Shown here: piece after piece, positions 43,441 to 55,198 of the stretch | Layout: each line of letters starts with the position of its first letter | How positions within the stretch are numbered: position 1 is the stretch's first letter | Assembly: GCA_947561395.2 (NCBI GenBank) | Contig: OX387184.1 | Location: 45,058,932 to 45,122,931, forward strand | Length of the DNA stretch: 64,000 nt | Source: Buxus sempervirens | Taxonomy: Eukaryota; Streptophyta; Magnoliopsida; Buxales; Buxaceae | Reading direction: 5' to 3' | The notes under the pieces: generated by a model | The model's database searches: none | What the model was told of the DNA's origin: nothing | Seen by the model: only the letters and a program-made list of their open reading frames with translations | Position numbers and translations under genes: made by a program

Positions 43441-46400
43441 ATGGTGCATAGTCATCAACTTCCAGCTGGCTTAAGCAACCCTCCAACATTTGCTAGCTCA
43501 AGCCGCGATTTAGTGCGTGCCAATCGAGTTATCCAGCGAGATAGACCAATAACATCCACAATCAATGTTGGTCGTAGCCTTCGCTTAAGCCATGTAAGAC
43601 GCCAAGCACGTTCAATGCCTCTCCAATCACATAATCCGTCAACAAATGGTGATCAAGGTAGGTACATCCTTCCATGTAATGCTACATACAAATTATCCCC
43701 TATAGAAAATGTTTTGTACAATTACTGGAGGAATACTTAAATATTTAATTTTCTGAGAAAATAGGTCCACCTTCACTTATCATTCCAACTACTTCACATC
43801 CAAATGGAATCCATTTTCAAGGGACACGCCACAGAAGAGTGCACAACAGTGGTAGGGATTTCATAGATAACAACACATTGCAAACTGACGTGTTACCTGA
43901 AGCATACGTCTATGCATATTGTGGCACTAAGCTATTTAAGTTTGAGAGTATGGATTTATGCTGTGCAAAAGGAAAGATAAATCTGCGTTTCGTACCAGTA
44001 CCAGTAGAATTGTTAAGTATTTATACGGATCTTGGCTCAAAAGGTTTACACTTCAGGAGGAACATTCGTATTTTAAATCATTTGTTTTCCTTCACTTCTA
44101 TGGGAGTTCAAATTGATGGTAATCTTGCAAACGCTCAAGATGGTGTTTATACTTTCCGTGCACATGGTTCAATATACCATCGAATTGGAAGTTTATTACC
44201 ACAACAAGGATGCAGGCCCAGATTTTTACAGGTTTATATTTACGATAAAGATCATGATATTAATTATCGATTGATGGAGAACGAATCTATCGATAGAGAA
44301 TTAGTAGAGAAGATCCGAGGCATCCTTCATCAGCATAATCCATTTGTACATGTATTCCGGCAACTAGGAATGCGCCAAGATTTGCCATTGTGTCGTCTTC
44401 TAATTAAGGAGTTACGCCCTGCACAACACCAATATACGCTGCCCAACGCTACCCAAGTTGCTGCAATAATTGTTGGAGATGATAATTTGTTTGAACGTGC
44501 ACAACGGGATATTATTGTACAAACACATGGAGATAACCTGCAAAATGTACCAGATACTGCTGGATTTTATGATCCACTGCAATATCCAATTCTATTACCT
44601 TATGGAAGTTATGGTTGGGATATAAATACATCTTCATCCATCGAACAAAATATTAGCTGTCGAGCATTTATGCTCATAAGCTCCAGGTATATTGCATTTG
44701 TTTCCATAAAATTTGAGATTCAAAATCGTTGCCGCGTTCATAATTCTAATTTCATTAATGTTTCGTCCAGATTCGGAATGGTTATGAGTCATTATTACTA
44801 AGAGGAGGACGGCTATTGCAACAATATGTAGTTGACAATTGGGTCAAGATTGAAACCCAAAAATTGCGGTACATTCAAGACAATCAAACAACCATAAGAG
44901 CAGAGTTGTATCAGGGTTTGCAAGATTCTTTGCAGGCTGGAGAAACTATTGCAGGTATATTTAGAAATAGTTATTACATAAAACTATGATGATATTATAA
45001 TTGCTGAATTTTATTTGAATTTTCCATAGGCAATGTTGGACGAAGAATCGTTCTTCCTGCGTCATATATTGGGAGTCCAAGGGATAAGTACCACCGTTAC
45101 CAAGATGCAATGGCTTTGGTACAGAAATATGGCAAACCTGATTTGTTCATAACGATGACATGCAATCCAACATGGGATGAAATAACAAGAGAGCTCCTTT
45201 CAGGACAAACAGCTCAGGATCGTCCTGATTTAACAACATGGATTTTCAGTGCAAAATGTGAAGAGCTCAAGAAGGATGTATTAGAGAGGGGTGTACTTGG
45301 AAAAGTAATTGCTCATGTTCATGTCATTGAATTTCAAAAGCGAGGCCTTCCTCATGTACACATGCTCATCATTATGGAAGTGACGGATAAACTCAGTGAT
45401 CCTGATCTATATGATGGCATAGTACAAGCCGAGATCCCAGATCTAAATATCGAGCCTCGGTTACATGATGCAGTTTCAAGGCATATGGTTCACGGCCCAT
45501 GTGGATTACTTAATCCAAGATGCTCATGTATGAAGGAAGGCAAATGTAGCAAACGTTACCCACAACAGTTTTCTAATGCAACTATGCAAGGAAATGATTC
45601 GTATCCTATTTATAGAAGACGTGATAACGGAATGTTTGTGATAAAGAAAGGCCACCAACTTGATAACAGATGGGTTGTACCTTATAATCCTTGGCTTTTG
45701 AAGAAGTACAATTGTCATATAAATGTTGAAATTTGCTCTAGCATCAAATCAGTTAAGTATTTGTACAAGAATATTCATAAGGGGCCTGATCGAGTTAGGA
45801 TGGAAGTTCGCCCAAGAACAAATTCCAACAACGATGAAATAATGCAATTTGTTGATGCATGTTGGGTTTGTCCACAAGAAGCCATGTGGAGGATTTTTAA
45901 GTTCCCACAGTCGAAGATATACCCTTCTGTTTATGCCTTGCAAATTCACCTTCCTAATAGGCAGCAAGTGACATTTTATGGTCACCAGCCCATAGAAGAT
46001 GTTTTATCCAATGAGACAACATCAAGAACGATGTTAACGGAATTCTTCCATACAAATTCATTGGATGCAGAAGCTAGATCAATACTGTACAGGGAATTCC
46101 CAGAGAAGTACCGGTGGATGCAACGAGAAAAATGTTGGAGACGAAGATGTTCAACAATGCGTGTAATTGGAAGGATATACACAGTTTTGCCAGTAGAAGG
46201 TGACAGATATTATTTACGCATCCTTTTAAATCGTGTTAGAGGATCAACATCTTTTGACAACCTTCTAACAGTTAATGGCATTCGATGTCCATCATTCAAG
46301 CAAGCGGCTGAGCACATGGGGCTGCTAGAAACTGATCACAGCATCAGAGATTGTTTGCAAGAAGCTTCAACTGTTCATATGCCTAATGCACTACGTTGGC

Positions 46401-48112
46401 TATTTGCAACAATCTTAGTTTACTGTGAGCTTGTAGGGGTACGTCAACTATTTGATGAATTCTTCCCCTACTTAACCGAAGATTACGGCTCCTCAAGTAG
46501 CGGTGTTTCTGCATCTGTTACTTATTGTCTTCTGGGTGATCTAAATGCAGTGTTGCAACAATATGGTAAGACTACAACTGAATATGACTTACCTGCATAT
46601 CAAGCAGATGAGCAAGCAGTTACAACAAATCATGGAATGATATATGAAGAACAATCAATCTCCGTTTCTGAAGAAGATTTGGCATCTGTGTCTAAACTAA
46701 ATCCTCGACAAAGATATGCATTTAATAAGATCACCGATGCGGTGCACCAAAGCAATGGATCAATTTTTTTTATTGATGGTCCTGGTGGAACAGGAAAAAC
46801 ATTCCTGTATCGTGCAGTATTAGCGACTATTAGACAAGAGCAAAAATTAGTGCCTGCAACAGCTACATCGGGAATTGCCGCAATGATTCTACCAAGTGGC
46901 CGTACGGCGCATTCCAAATTCAAGATACCAATTCGATTGAATAATGAGTCCTTTTGTATGATAAGTAAACAATCAGAATTGGCTGAGCTATTGCGTCGTG
47001 CATCTGCAATTATCTGGGATGAAGCAACAATGACACATAAACATGCATTCGAGGCTTTGAACAGAACACTTAAAGACATAATTGGTGTTGATCAACCTTT
47101 TGGATGTAAGACTGTTATCTTTGGTGGGGATTTAAGACAAGTCCTTCCAGTGGTCCCGCGAGGGACACGTTCTGAAACTGTTAATGCATGCATTATTCGA
47201 TCAAGAATTTGGGATGATGTACAAATCATTCACTTGACTGATAATATGCGTGCCCTAAGTGATCCCCAATTTTCGAAGTTCTTATTGAGGATTGGTGAGG
47301 GAATTGAGCCTACAGTAGAGGACAACTTCGTAAGAATCCCCGATGACATGGTAATCCCCTGAAACAATAATAATGAGATCTCAGCTCTAATAGATGCAAT
47401 CTTTCCATCCTTGGTCAGCAACGCACATGATCGTGCATACATGATAGAAAGAGTGGTATTGGCACCAACAAATGAATATGTTGGCCAAGTTAATGAATCT
47501 GTAATATCAGTATTTCCAGGAGAAGAAATTGTCTATCACTCTTTTGATACTGTTGAAGATGACACTCAAAACCTATATCAGCAAAAGTTTCTCAACTCAA
47601 TTTCACCAGGTGGTTTACCTCCTCACAAATTAAGGTTGAAACTGGGATCCCCAGTTATTTTATTAAGAAACATTGATCCAAAGATAGGCCTCTGCAATGG
47701 AGCAAGGATGTTATGTAGGGGCTTTCATCGAAACTTAATCGATGCAGAAATTATTACCAGTCATTTCATTGGAACTAGGGTCTTCTTGCGAAGAATACCA
47801 CTGAGACCGTCTGAGAATGTTCAGTTGCCTTTTACACTTATAAGGAAGCAATTTCCTATTCGCTTGAGCTTTGCACTTACAATTAATAAGTCTCAAGGAC
47901 AGACTTTACCGCATGTCGGAATATACTTGCCCGCCCATGTTTTCAGTCATGGACAACTTTATGTTGCATTATCTCGTGGAGTTTCAAAAACAAATACTAA
48001 AGTCTTGGTCAAACATGGAAAACTTGAAAGGCAAATTGGTACCTATGCAAAAAATGTTGTGTACAAAGAAGTTCTACTCAGTCATAGCAACCATGTGGAT
48101 GTTGAAAATTGA
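43441..48112 (+). pseudogene. Helitron Rep/PIF1-type helicase (RepHel), four exons, inactivated
   Basis: RepHel nicks and unwinds DNA for rolling-circle transposition. Inferred exons are 43441-43657, 43765-44686, 44771-44954 and 45030-48112, all with GT-AG introns. Splice phases fit: intron 1 splits a Gly codon and intron 3 another. Exon 4, counting from 45110, has the Rep HUH motif GLPHVHMLI (His82, His84). The tyrosine motif is KYLYKNIHKG, where the second catalytic Tyr is Asn221. The PIF1 helicase has Walker A GPGGTGKTFLYRA, Walker B IIWDEAT, motif III FGGDLRQVLPVVPRG, motif V INKSQGQTL and YVALSRG. Defects are a one-base loss near 44667 before the exon 2 donor and an in-frame TGA at 47360-47362, probably from a Trp codon. 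An N-terminal exon further upstream cannot be excluded. Confidence 0.9.
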
Positions 48113-48230
48113 AGGTATGAAACACCTTCAATTGATAGTTTAGTTTGACTTCCAAGGCACCTTAAATTTTTTAGACGCTTTATTATAGTTGTTTGCTCAT
48201 GTTCTAACATTATTATTATCTACTTAGATA

Positions 48231-48638
48231 ATGCCAAGGCAGAATGATCTGAAAGGCCATTGCAGATCAATGAGTTATGCCATGAGGACACATCGTAGGC
48301 CCCCTCACCCTGGCTTTCAGCAGCTGAGGCGATTTTTAGATCAACTACCTCTGAGTTATAGTGGTGCACCAGATAATGTGCCCACCGATGATGAGTGGAT
48401 CCGTATCCTTGATCATCTTCTCATGCGCATGAGATTCTCTGAGAGGTATAAATCAATTCTGGGTAGCATCATGTTAGTGGGCGACGCGGCAAAGTGGTGG
48501 AGTTCAATTTCAAAAATAAAATTGAAAGGTTTGACACCCCCATGGTGGACATTTGTAGAGATGGTAACACAACGCTTTGGTTCCACCATGGAATGTCACA
48601 ACGATGCAGGAACTTGGCGTATGTGGCCATGCGAATAA
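48231..48638 (+). CDS. Gag-like ORF downstream of RepHel
   Basis: The 135-codon ORF starts ATGCCAAGGCAG, four bases after a splice-acceptor-like TTATCTACTTAG. The segment LVGDAAKWWSSISKIK...TPPWWTFVEMVTQRF resembles the core of plant retrotransposon gag domains, where a Trp pair is followed by W..F....RF. The acidic N-terminal part (DNVPTDDEWIRILDHLLMRM) fits less well. It may be a captured gag fragment, or a last exon of the Helitron transcript, since a donor-like AAG|GTATGA follows the RepHel stop. The function call is weak. Confidence 0.45.
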   Translation: MPRQNDLKGHCRSMSYAMRTHRRPPHPGFQQLRRFLDQLPLSYSGAPDNVPTDDEWIRILDHLLMRMRFSERYKSILGSIMLVGDAAKWWSSISKIKLKGLTPPWWTFVEMVTQRFGSTMECHNDAGTWRMWPCE

Positions 48639-51539
48639 TCCAAAAAAATTTGTACGTATTTAACAACTTTAAAAATATATCTACTTATATTTCAACCGAT
48701 GTTTTTATTTAGACATTGTTGATTTGTGCAGGTCAATCCCCAACCACATCATCTAAAGGTTATAAATCGCGGTAGCCCATCTTCGTTGACAAGCTTTGTG
48801 ATATTCAATTAACCATCATCTAATGGTTATGCATACTGTTCGTGATTGTGGTCTTCTCTTTTTTTATTTGATCATTACATCTTTGTTCAATTTTGGGTCA
48901 AGTAGCTTACATGTATATTGCTGTTTCATTTTATTCAACGCTCAGTTCATTTTTTTATTGTAAATGTTTTGTATGTCTTATATTTCATTGTCTTTTAGAT
49001 AAATTTATGACTTGGGTATTTGAAATGCAAGTAATTTTATGTTTTGTTTGGGCTCACAAGCATATACAAAAGTATGTCCTAATATAGCCTTTTGCATATG
49101 CAAACCCATTAAAATTCTATCTTTTGCGTCACCAACTTGAATTTGTTAAGTGTAATTCCCATTGTTCTATTTTGCATACCTCTACCCTCCATTTATCATC
49201 CTCATTGATAATTGGAATCACCAATCCAAATTTCTGGTAAGTCTGAACAATGTGATCTGAACTGCAATCCTAAAATAACAATGATATGCCACAAGCAAAA
49301 CTCATATTTCTGATCCACATATAATTTTTCAGCTACTGCTGCTGCTGTTCTTGATTTTTCCTTTTTTCCACTTTGTTTTGGAGATTACAAAGTTCAGGAA
49401 GGGGACTTAACCCATGCTTATAATCAATTTGAGCAATCTCTTATAAAATAGGTTAGACTTTTTTCCTCCTTTCTAGACTTCCAATAACTTAAACACAGCA
49501 GTGTCTCACCTTCTTGCACTTTGATTAGAGCAACATTGCCCCTTTGTGGAAGGATAATTATTGTTATATTTAAGAAGTTGCAGCGCTTGCAATGTTGCCT
49601 TTGCAACGAGGAGAAAATGAATAATATTGAATGTTTATGCTTTGTTTTAGAATGCCTAAATTTATGACCATATAACAACCTAAGAGCTATGCTTTGTGTC
49701 TCAATAACATAAATGATACCTGACTGAAGCCTAGAAAGTCATTGGGAATGATTCAGCAAGGTTACGAAGATGGTGCCATGGAGCTTCTTCCAGTTTTTTA
49801 CTCCGCTGTTTTTCATGGTCAGAACAATCTCAACTTAATTTCTCTTATTTTATTTCTTATTGGGATGTCATACTCTATAATTTTCAATTATAGGATTTTC
49901 ACTCTAGGACGAGATAGGGTTCTCATTGTTAGCTTAAATTTCAACTAGACGGGTTATACAAGGACTTCAATTTAAACAGAGATGTTTGTTCTTTTTTATC
50001 AAATATCAAATATATAAATATAAGGCTTTTTCTTTCATGAAATTAAAGAAGGGAAGGAAATTAATATTTTTGTAACATTTTCGCAGCCCTTAATTCAGTT
50101 CAGTGATATAGAGACAGGTTTTGGAGGGTTTTTCTTGGTGTAAGGTGAGGTACTTCTCTTTAGTCTTTCATTGTCTTTATATTGAAAGATTGTGAAAAGA
50201 AGGAAAAATTGTTAGAGTTGATGAATTTTATGGATTCATACTTTGAACCTATGAAGATTATGTTTCTCAACAGATGGATATTCTAATTTGATTGTTTTAA
50301 TCTGCATTATTGGTTATTTTAGAAGGGTCTTTGCTTTATAGGTTTTAGGGTTTCTTGATTTTAACACAGATTCTAACTCTGAGGATTTAACTGGTTCTAT
50401 GTTTTGTTTTATGGAAATCTTGAGAGTGGGAAGCCACTGGAATATTTTAAATTTTTTGTGTCTTCAGTTTTTAATTTAGTTTGATCAATTGAACTGGATT
50501 TCTATGTTTTTTCGTTGATGGGGTCGGGGTTACTTGAATGCTATTGCGAGATTGACATATTTATTTTACAATTTGGTTTGTTAAGGAGAGTACCATTTCA
50601 TCAAGTGGGTATGGGTTTAAGAACTGCATAGGTAGATCTCCTGTTAACGTTTGAGTCTAGGGTATCTGCTGCTGTAACGGGGTGTCCATTTCAGATGCTA
50701 TGTTTCTGGTTTGATTCGAGACAGGTCTAATGCATGTGGTATACATGGATCAGTTTTAGGTTTTGTTGTCCTATTGCGTATTTCAAATGTTTGCTTTTTT
50801 TAAATCTTTATCTCCTGTTCTTATTTTCTTGATCATTTCTCATGGGCCTTATAACTTCCCATTTTGATTTTAATGAAGTTCCATTAACCATCAGAAAAAA
50901 AAACAGTAATAATAACGAGGTGTTCATTTGTTTTGATGAGAAGAAAGCATATATTATGTTTTGTTTTGTCCTGTATATTTTTCTGAAAGCCATATATTGT
51001 TTTAAATGGTTTGTTTTGTTGTGGTCTGGACGAATATAACAAGGTTTAAATCCATGGTACCAGCCACCGTTCCAACTATGTTGGTATAGAGTTGTACTTG
51101 CCGTGGCCGGTGTATGACTCGCTACTGTCCAATTCTCAAATCCATGGCATATAACGTCATAACTGGTTTGTTTCATTATGTTTATGTAATTCTTGAGGAA
51201 CCTTGTGAATCTATAAAACCCAATTTCAGAAGTTGGTGGTTAGATTAACAACTGATGCTATTTTAGTTTTGATATCAAATCTTTCTTTTTTCATACAGTA
51301 ATATCTGAGAATTATAGCACACATGTTTTACCTTCTCGGTTTGGGTTGATGAAGAATAGCTCTATGTGTTATTTTCTATTTGGTTCCACTAATATTAGTA
51401 TGTATCTAATGCATAAATGCTGTTGAATGATGGGACGTTGTCTTGCAAAAATTTGCCTAAAAAAACAATAACAGACTTTGTGATTTACCTTACCATTCAC
51501 TGACTGGCATTGCTTTTTTTTTTTATTTAGTTATTTATT
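48639..51539. other. Helitron 3' portion without clear gene
   Basis: AT-rich DNA with no domain-bearing ORF. A short exon-like stretch at 49742-49830 (MIQQGYEDGAMELLPVFYSAVFHGQ) ends near a possible donor and could be a captured exon. GGATTTTCACTCTAGGACGA at 49893-49912 is shared with 40578-40597, showing that the two Helitron halves are related. Confidence 0.5.
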
Positions 51540-51589
51540 TTAACGTTCTTTGACATTCCACCCACTCGGGTCCCACTTCCAAACAACAC

Positions 51590-51619
51590 ACGTGCAGTAC
51601 TGCACGTGCACTCCGCTAG
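51590..51619 (+). mobile_element. Helitron 3' terminal hairpin and CTAG end
   Basis: A perfect palindrome ACGTGCAGTACTGCACGT is followed by GCACTCCG and CTAG, with host T next. Such hairpins mark the 3' end for termination of rolling-circle transfer. Confidence 0.88.
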
Positions 51620-54619
51620 TCAAACAAAAAAGAAAACGAAGAAAATTTAAAATTTTGAAATTTATATAATTCAATTAAATGAAAAATAAAAAGCAAACAA
51701 GAAAAAGGAATTTTATTATTGCCATGATTCATTTAAATAAAAAGAAAAGCAGAATTTTATTTTTATTTTTTTTGAGGTTAGCAGAATTTTATTGTTGCTA
51801 TGTCTAACTATTAAGTGTTTATTTGAATTATTAATTAATAACAGAAACATATCTAATTATTAAGTAATTATTATTAAATATGTAAAAAACAAAAAACCCC
51901 CCAAAATTTTAGAAAAAGAAAAGAATAATAAATTCAACAAGACTTTGAATAACTTTATTATAATCTAATATTTTGTGACAATATAAAGTTCTTGTGAATT
52001 TTTTAAAATGATTCAAAATAAAATATATTTTAATAAACATTGGCTTTTGATTTGACGATAACAAATCTGTTGCTAAAAATATGCATAAAATCAAGCATAA
52101 ATTTGCTAGTAAATAGAAAAACATAGAGAGACAAAGCCAAATGTGGGCTCCCCCTCTCCCTCATCATGTGGTACATGTGTCAGGCCTAAGTGTGGGAGTT
52201 ATAAAACTCCCAGAAAAGAAGAAAATGATCTTCTTGTGGACTTTGGTCAAGCTTTGGGTAGATATTCTTTCTTTTGATTAAAAAGAGAGACTCACAGAGA
52301 TTGGTTAAGAAAGAGAGGGACAAGACTTAGGTAAAAGTTGCAGAAAGAAGGAAAAATCACATTTTGTCTGAATTACCCTTTTATCTTCCATTAACCCAAA
52401 AAAAGAAAAGAAAATAAGTATCCAGTCATCTATTCTCTCTTCATCCTGTCAAACTCTTTCATGCTTACTGGATTTGAGAAAAAAGAAGCAGAAGAAGAAA
52501 GTAAGAATGAAATGCCCAACAGGGATGCAAGAACTCTTAAGTAGGTCACATGGTCTTTGAAAGACCTTCAAATCACTTTCTCGCTATTTTGGGGGTTTCA
52601 AGGAACACTTGGTCCTTTTTGCAAAGTTAAGATCCCAATATACTTAAGTCCTTGGCTGAAAGAGTTTGAAACACCCTTCAAAAAATTTCCGAAGAGAGAG
52701 AAAGAACTAAAGAAAGGGGTTTTGACAGATACAAGGGTTCTTCTATGGATCAACCGATCTCTCTGTATTGTTCAAAATCCAAAACATCAGTTTCAAACGA
52801 AGAGGGGCAGAAAAAAAAAGTTAAGAGAAAGAAATGGCATGAATATATAGGCGTACACACAATGGGCCAGTTTGCTAGCCCAAGCAAGAGATAACATGTG
52901 CATTGGTCCAGGTGCTTGGTTAGCCTGCACAAGGACCCATGTTGTGTAAGGCCTATGCCTGAATGCTCCAACTTCTGCACAGGTTAGTTGGCACGGATCT
53001 AACCCGATCCCAGGATTGGTCCACCCGAAATACATGTATTTTTGTATTTTCCTCAATTAGCCCAATTTCAACCGAGAAAAACTTCTACAAAAATTTTTGG
53101 AGACTTTTCAAAGCCAAGTGCTCCCAAAGAGGACCAAAAAATAATATTTAAAAAAAAAAAGTCAAATATATCTCGTTCTTGATCAATAGAAAGTATTCCA
53201 AAGTCTTTTATACTAAACCAAAAGTGTTACACATTCAACTAATTTCTATCAGATTAAATAGAAAGTGTTCAATATTCAACCAATTTGTTCCAAATTGAAC
53301 AAAATACTTATAATTCATGGTTTCAGTTCAAATTGAGAAAAATCTTGCATAACCCATGCAATGAAGATGGTTCAAACCAGCCTCAATACAACTCATAGTA
53401 CTAGAATTAAGTCAAATTAAACCGATTCACCTGCTATTTATGTAATTAACTTGGCTTAAGTCGAACCAATTGAAATAAATCAAATTAAGACAAATGTCTC
53501 AATCTAAAGCACGATTCGTGAGGTCCTAATGCCTTAAAATTAATACCAAATCAAATCAAGGCATTCATATCTAATCTAATCAAATCAAAAGGTGCAATCT
53601 ATGGTATCATCTTCTAGTTTATATAATGGCAACGTTAGAATCAAAAGAAGAAAAAACAAATATTTATAAAAAAATATGGAAAAGAGGACAACCAGAAGGT
53701 TGAAACACATAGATTAAAAAAAGAACGAATTCCATTAAAGATAAGATAAATTTCTGATCATAGTAAATTTCACTCCCTTTCAATCTAAATAAATTGAGAA
53801 TGGTAAACCCATCAAAGTGATATCATGACACTAACCAACGGAATTAGAGTTCAAAAAATTCCGAGTTTCATCCCATATCGCTACAGGAAGAATTCTAAAC
53901 ATATTGGCTATTTATTCATCAGGTGAAGCATTTATTATTAACCACACAGTCAACTCCTTAAATCAGGACACAATCATCTGGTAAAATCATTATCGGTTTT
54001 GAATTTGAAGCCCCTAACATTTTAGATATAGTTCCTAAGATGATCATCAATCTTTTTGATGCACTAAACAACAGTAGATAACTTTGTGATTTCCATTCCT
54101 AAAAAAATAAAGACCTTAGACTTTTAGTAGCAAACATTATCATAATTATAAAAATAAATTATTGTAGAAATGATCATTGCTATAGGTAGCCTTGTTATCA
54201 TCCATTTGTGCTTCGAAGAAAACCTCTATTTGTATATTTTGCTTTGGGCATTGGATAAACTTCTTTGGCATATTTTGCTTAGCACATATGAACAACACTG
54301 GATTCCTTTTGACGTAGGTTACTAGAAAGAACTATTATGACCCAAGATATTTAATAACAAAAATTTAAAATAATTCATAAAATAAGGTCCTTTAGAAAGG
54401 ATTATTGCACTAGATTGCCTTGAAAACATCCATCTGTGCTTTCAAGAGAACTTCTTTGGCATATTATGATTGTCAAAATCACTTGGCATATTTCTATTAT
54501 TCATATGGCTGTACAACTCTAATTTTTTTGTCCTTATGAAAGAATAAAAAATGAACTAAATAAATAAAATAAATTGATTTCTAAATAATGATCTTGTCCC
54601 TACTTTCTCTAGCTATCAG
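51620..54619. other. Unassigned AT-rich DNA
   Basis: No convincing gene, RNA or transposon boundary. ORF 52557-52850 has no recognised domain and overlaps antisense ORFs. This may contain old, unrecognisable repeats and the distal promoter of the defensin-like gene. Confidence 0.5.
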
Positions 54620-54626
54620 TATAAAA
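54620..54626 (+). promoter_or_regulatory. TATA box of the defensin-like gene
   Basis: TATAAAA lies 75 bp upstream of the ATG at 54701, leaving a 5' leader of about 45-50 nt if transcription starts about 30 bp downstream. A CTCTCTCTCTC tract lies just before the ATG, as in many plant genes. Confidence 0.65.
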
Positions 54627-54700
54627 CCACACATTTCCTACTACCTTTCATATTATGAAAGCATACAAGGCAGCAAACACACCCATCTCTCTCTCTCTCA

Positions 54701-55198
54701 ATGGAATGTGGGAAGCGTCTATTTTCGGCTACCTTCATCCTCTTGTTGCTTCTGGCTACAGGTCATCTCTGTTCTTTTTCTATTTGCCATTTTTAACACA
54801 AATATCTAGCAACTTTATTGAAGAATGATTTATAAACAAATGATAATTGTGGTACATAAAAAGCAGATTTTTTTTTTTTTTTTTTGTCTTTGATATACAC
54901 ATAATATGTTTATGTACATATAGCTAGATGCCATCTTCTCTTTCACATATTTAACTCATACTTGAAAAACTATAATTTTATGATTTTGATCTTTGGTATG
55001 TTAAAAGATATAGGGACCAGGGTTGTAAATGCTAGATTTCCTCGTGGTTGGATCGTGTGTGAGAACTACAATCGTATATGCAACAGAAGGGTACCGTCAA
55101 CTGTGAGAAGATGTTCTGGATTTTGTAGGCGACAAGTCCAAAATGCACAAAGAGGTCGTTGCTATCGTCGTCAATGCTGGTGCAAAATAAATTAAAGA
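54701..55198 (+). CDS. Secreted defensin-like cysteine-rich peptide, two exons
   Basis: Exon 1 (54701-54761) encodes a signal peptide with a hydrophobic core (FSATFILLLLLAT). Intron 54762-55013 is GT-AG and splits a Gly codon. Exon 2 (55014-55195, stop TAA at 55193-55195) encodes the mature part. An intron right after the signal peptide is the classic plant defensin layout. The 80-residue precursor has Cys at 36, 43, 54, 58, 70, 75 and 77. C54-x3-C58 and C75-x-C77 with Gly68-x-Cys70 fit the cysteine-stabilised alpha-beta fold and gamma-core. The mature peptide is very Arg-rich, suggesting binding to negatively charged membranes or walls, in defence or signalling. The eighth cysteine, expected at C77+4, falls exactly on the stop codon. 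Expression is not known. Confidence 0.78.

Larger units (their letters stand above)
39432..51619 (+). mobile_element. Helitron, about 12.2 kb, with damaged Rep/helicase
   Basis: The 5' end TCTATACTATATATAAAGGG follows an A (39431) and is the typical plant Helitron start. The 3' end is a perfect 18-bp palindrome ACGTGCAGT/ACTGCACGT (51590-51607), a short spacer and CTAG (51616-51619), followed by T. No target duplication is expected because Helitrons insert between A and T. It encodes a four-exon RepHel gene. A second 3'-end-like sequence at 41735-41789 leaves open whether this is one element or two neighbouring ones. Confidence 0.87.

Noticed and set aside
52557..52850. 97-codon ORF MKDLQITFSLFWGF...
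   Set aside because: It has no domain, overlaps antisense ORFs and shows no promoter or splice context.
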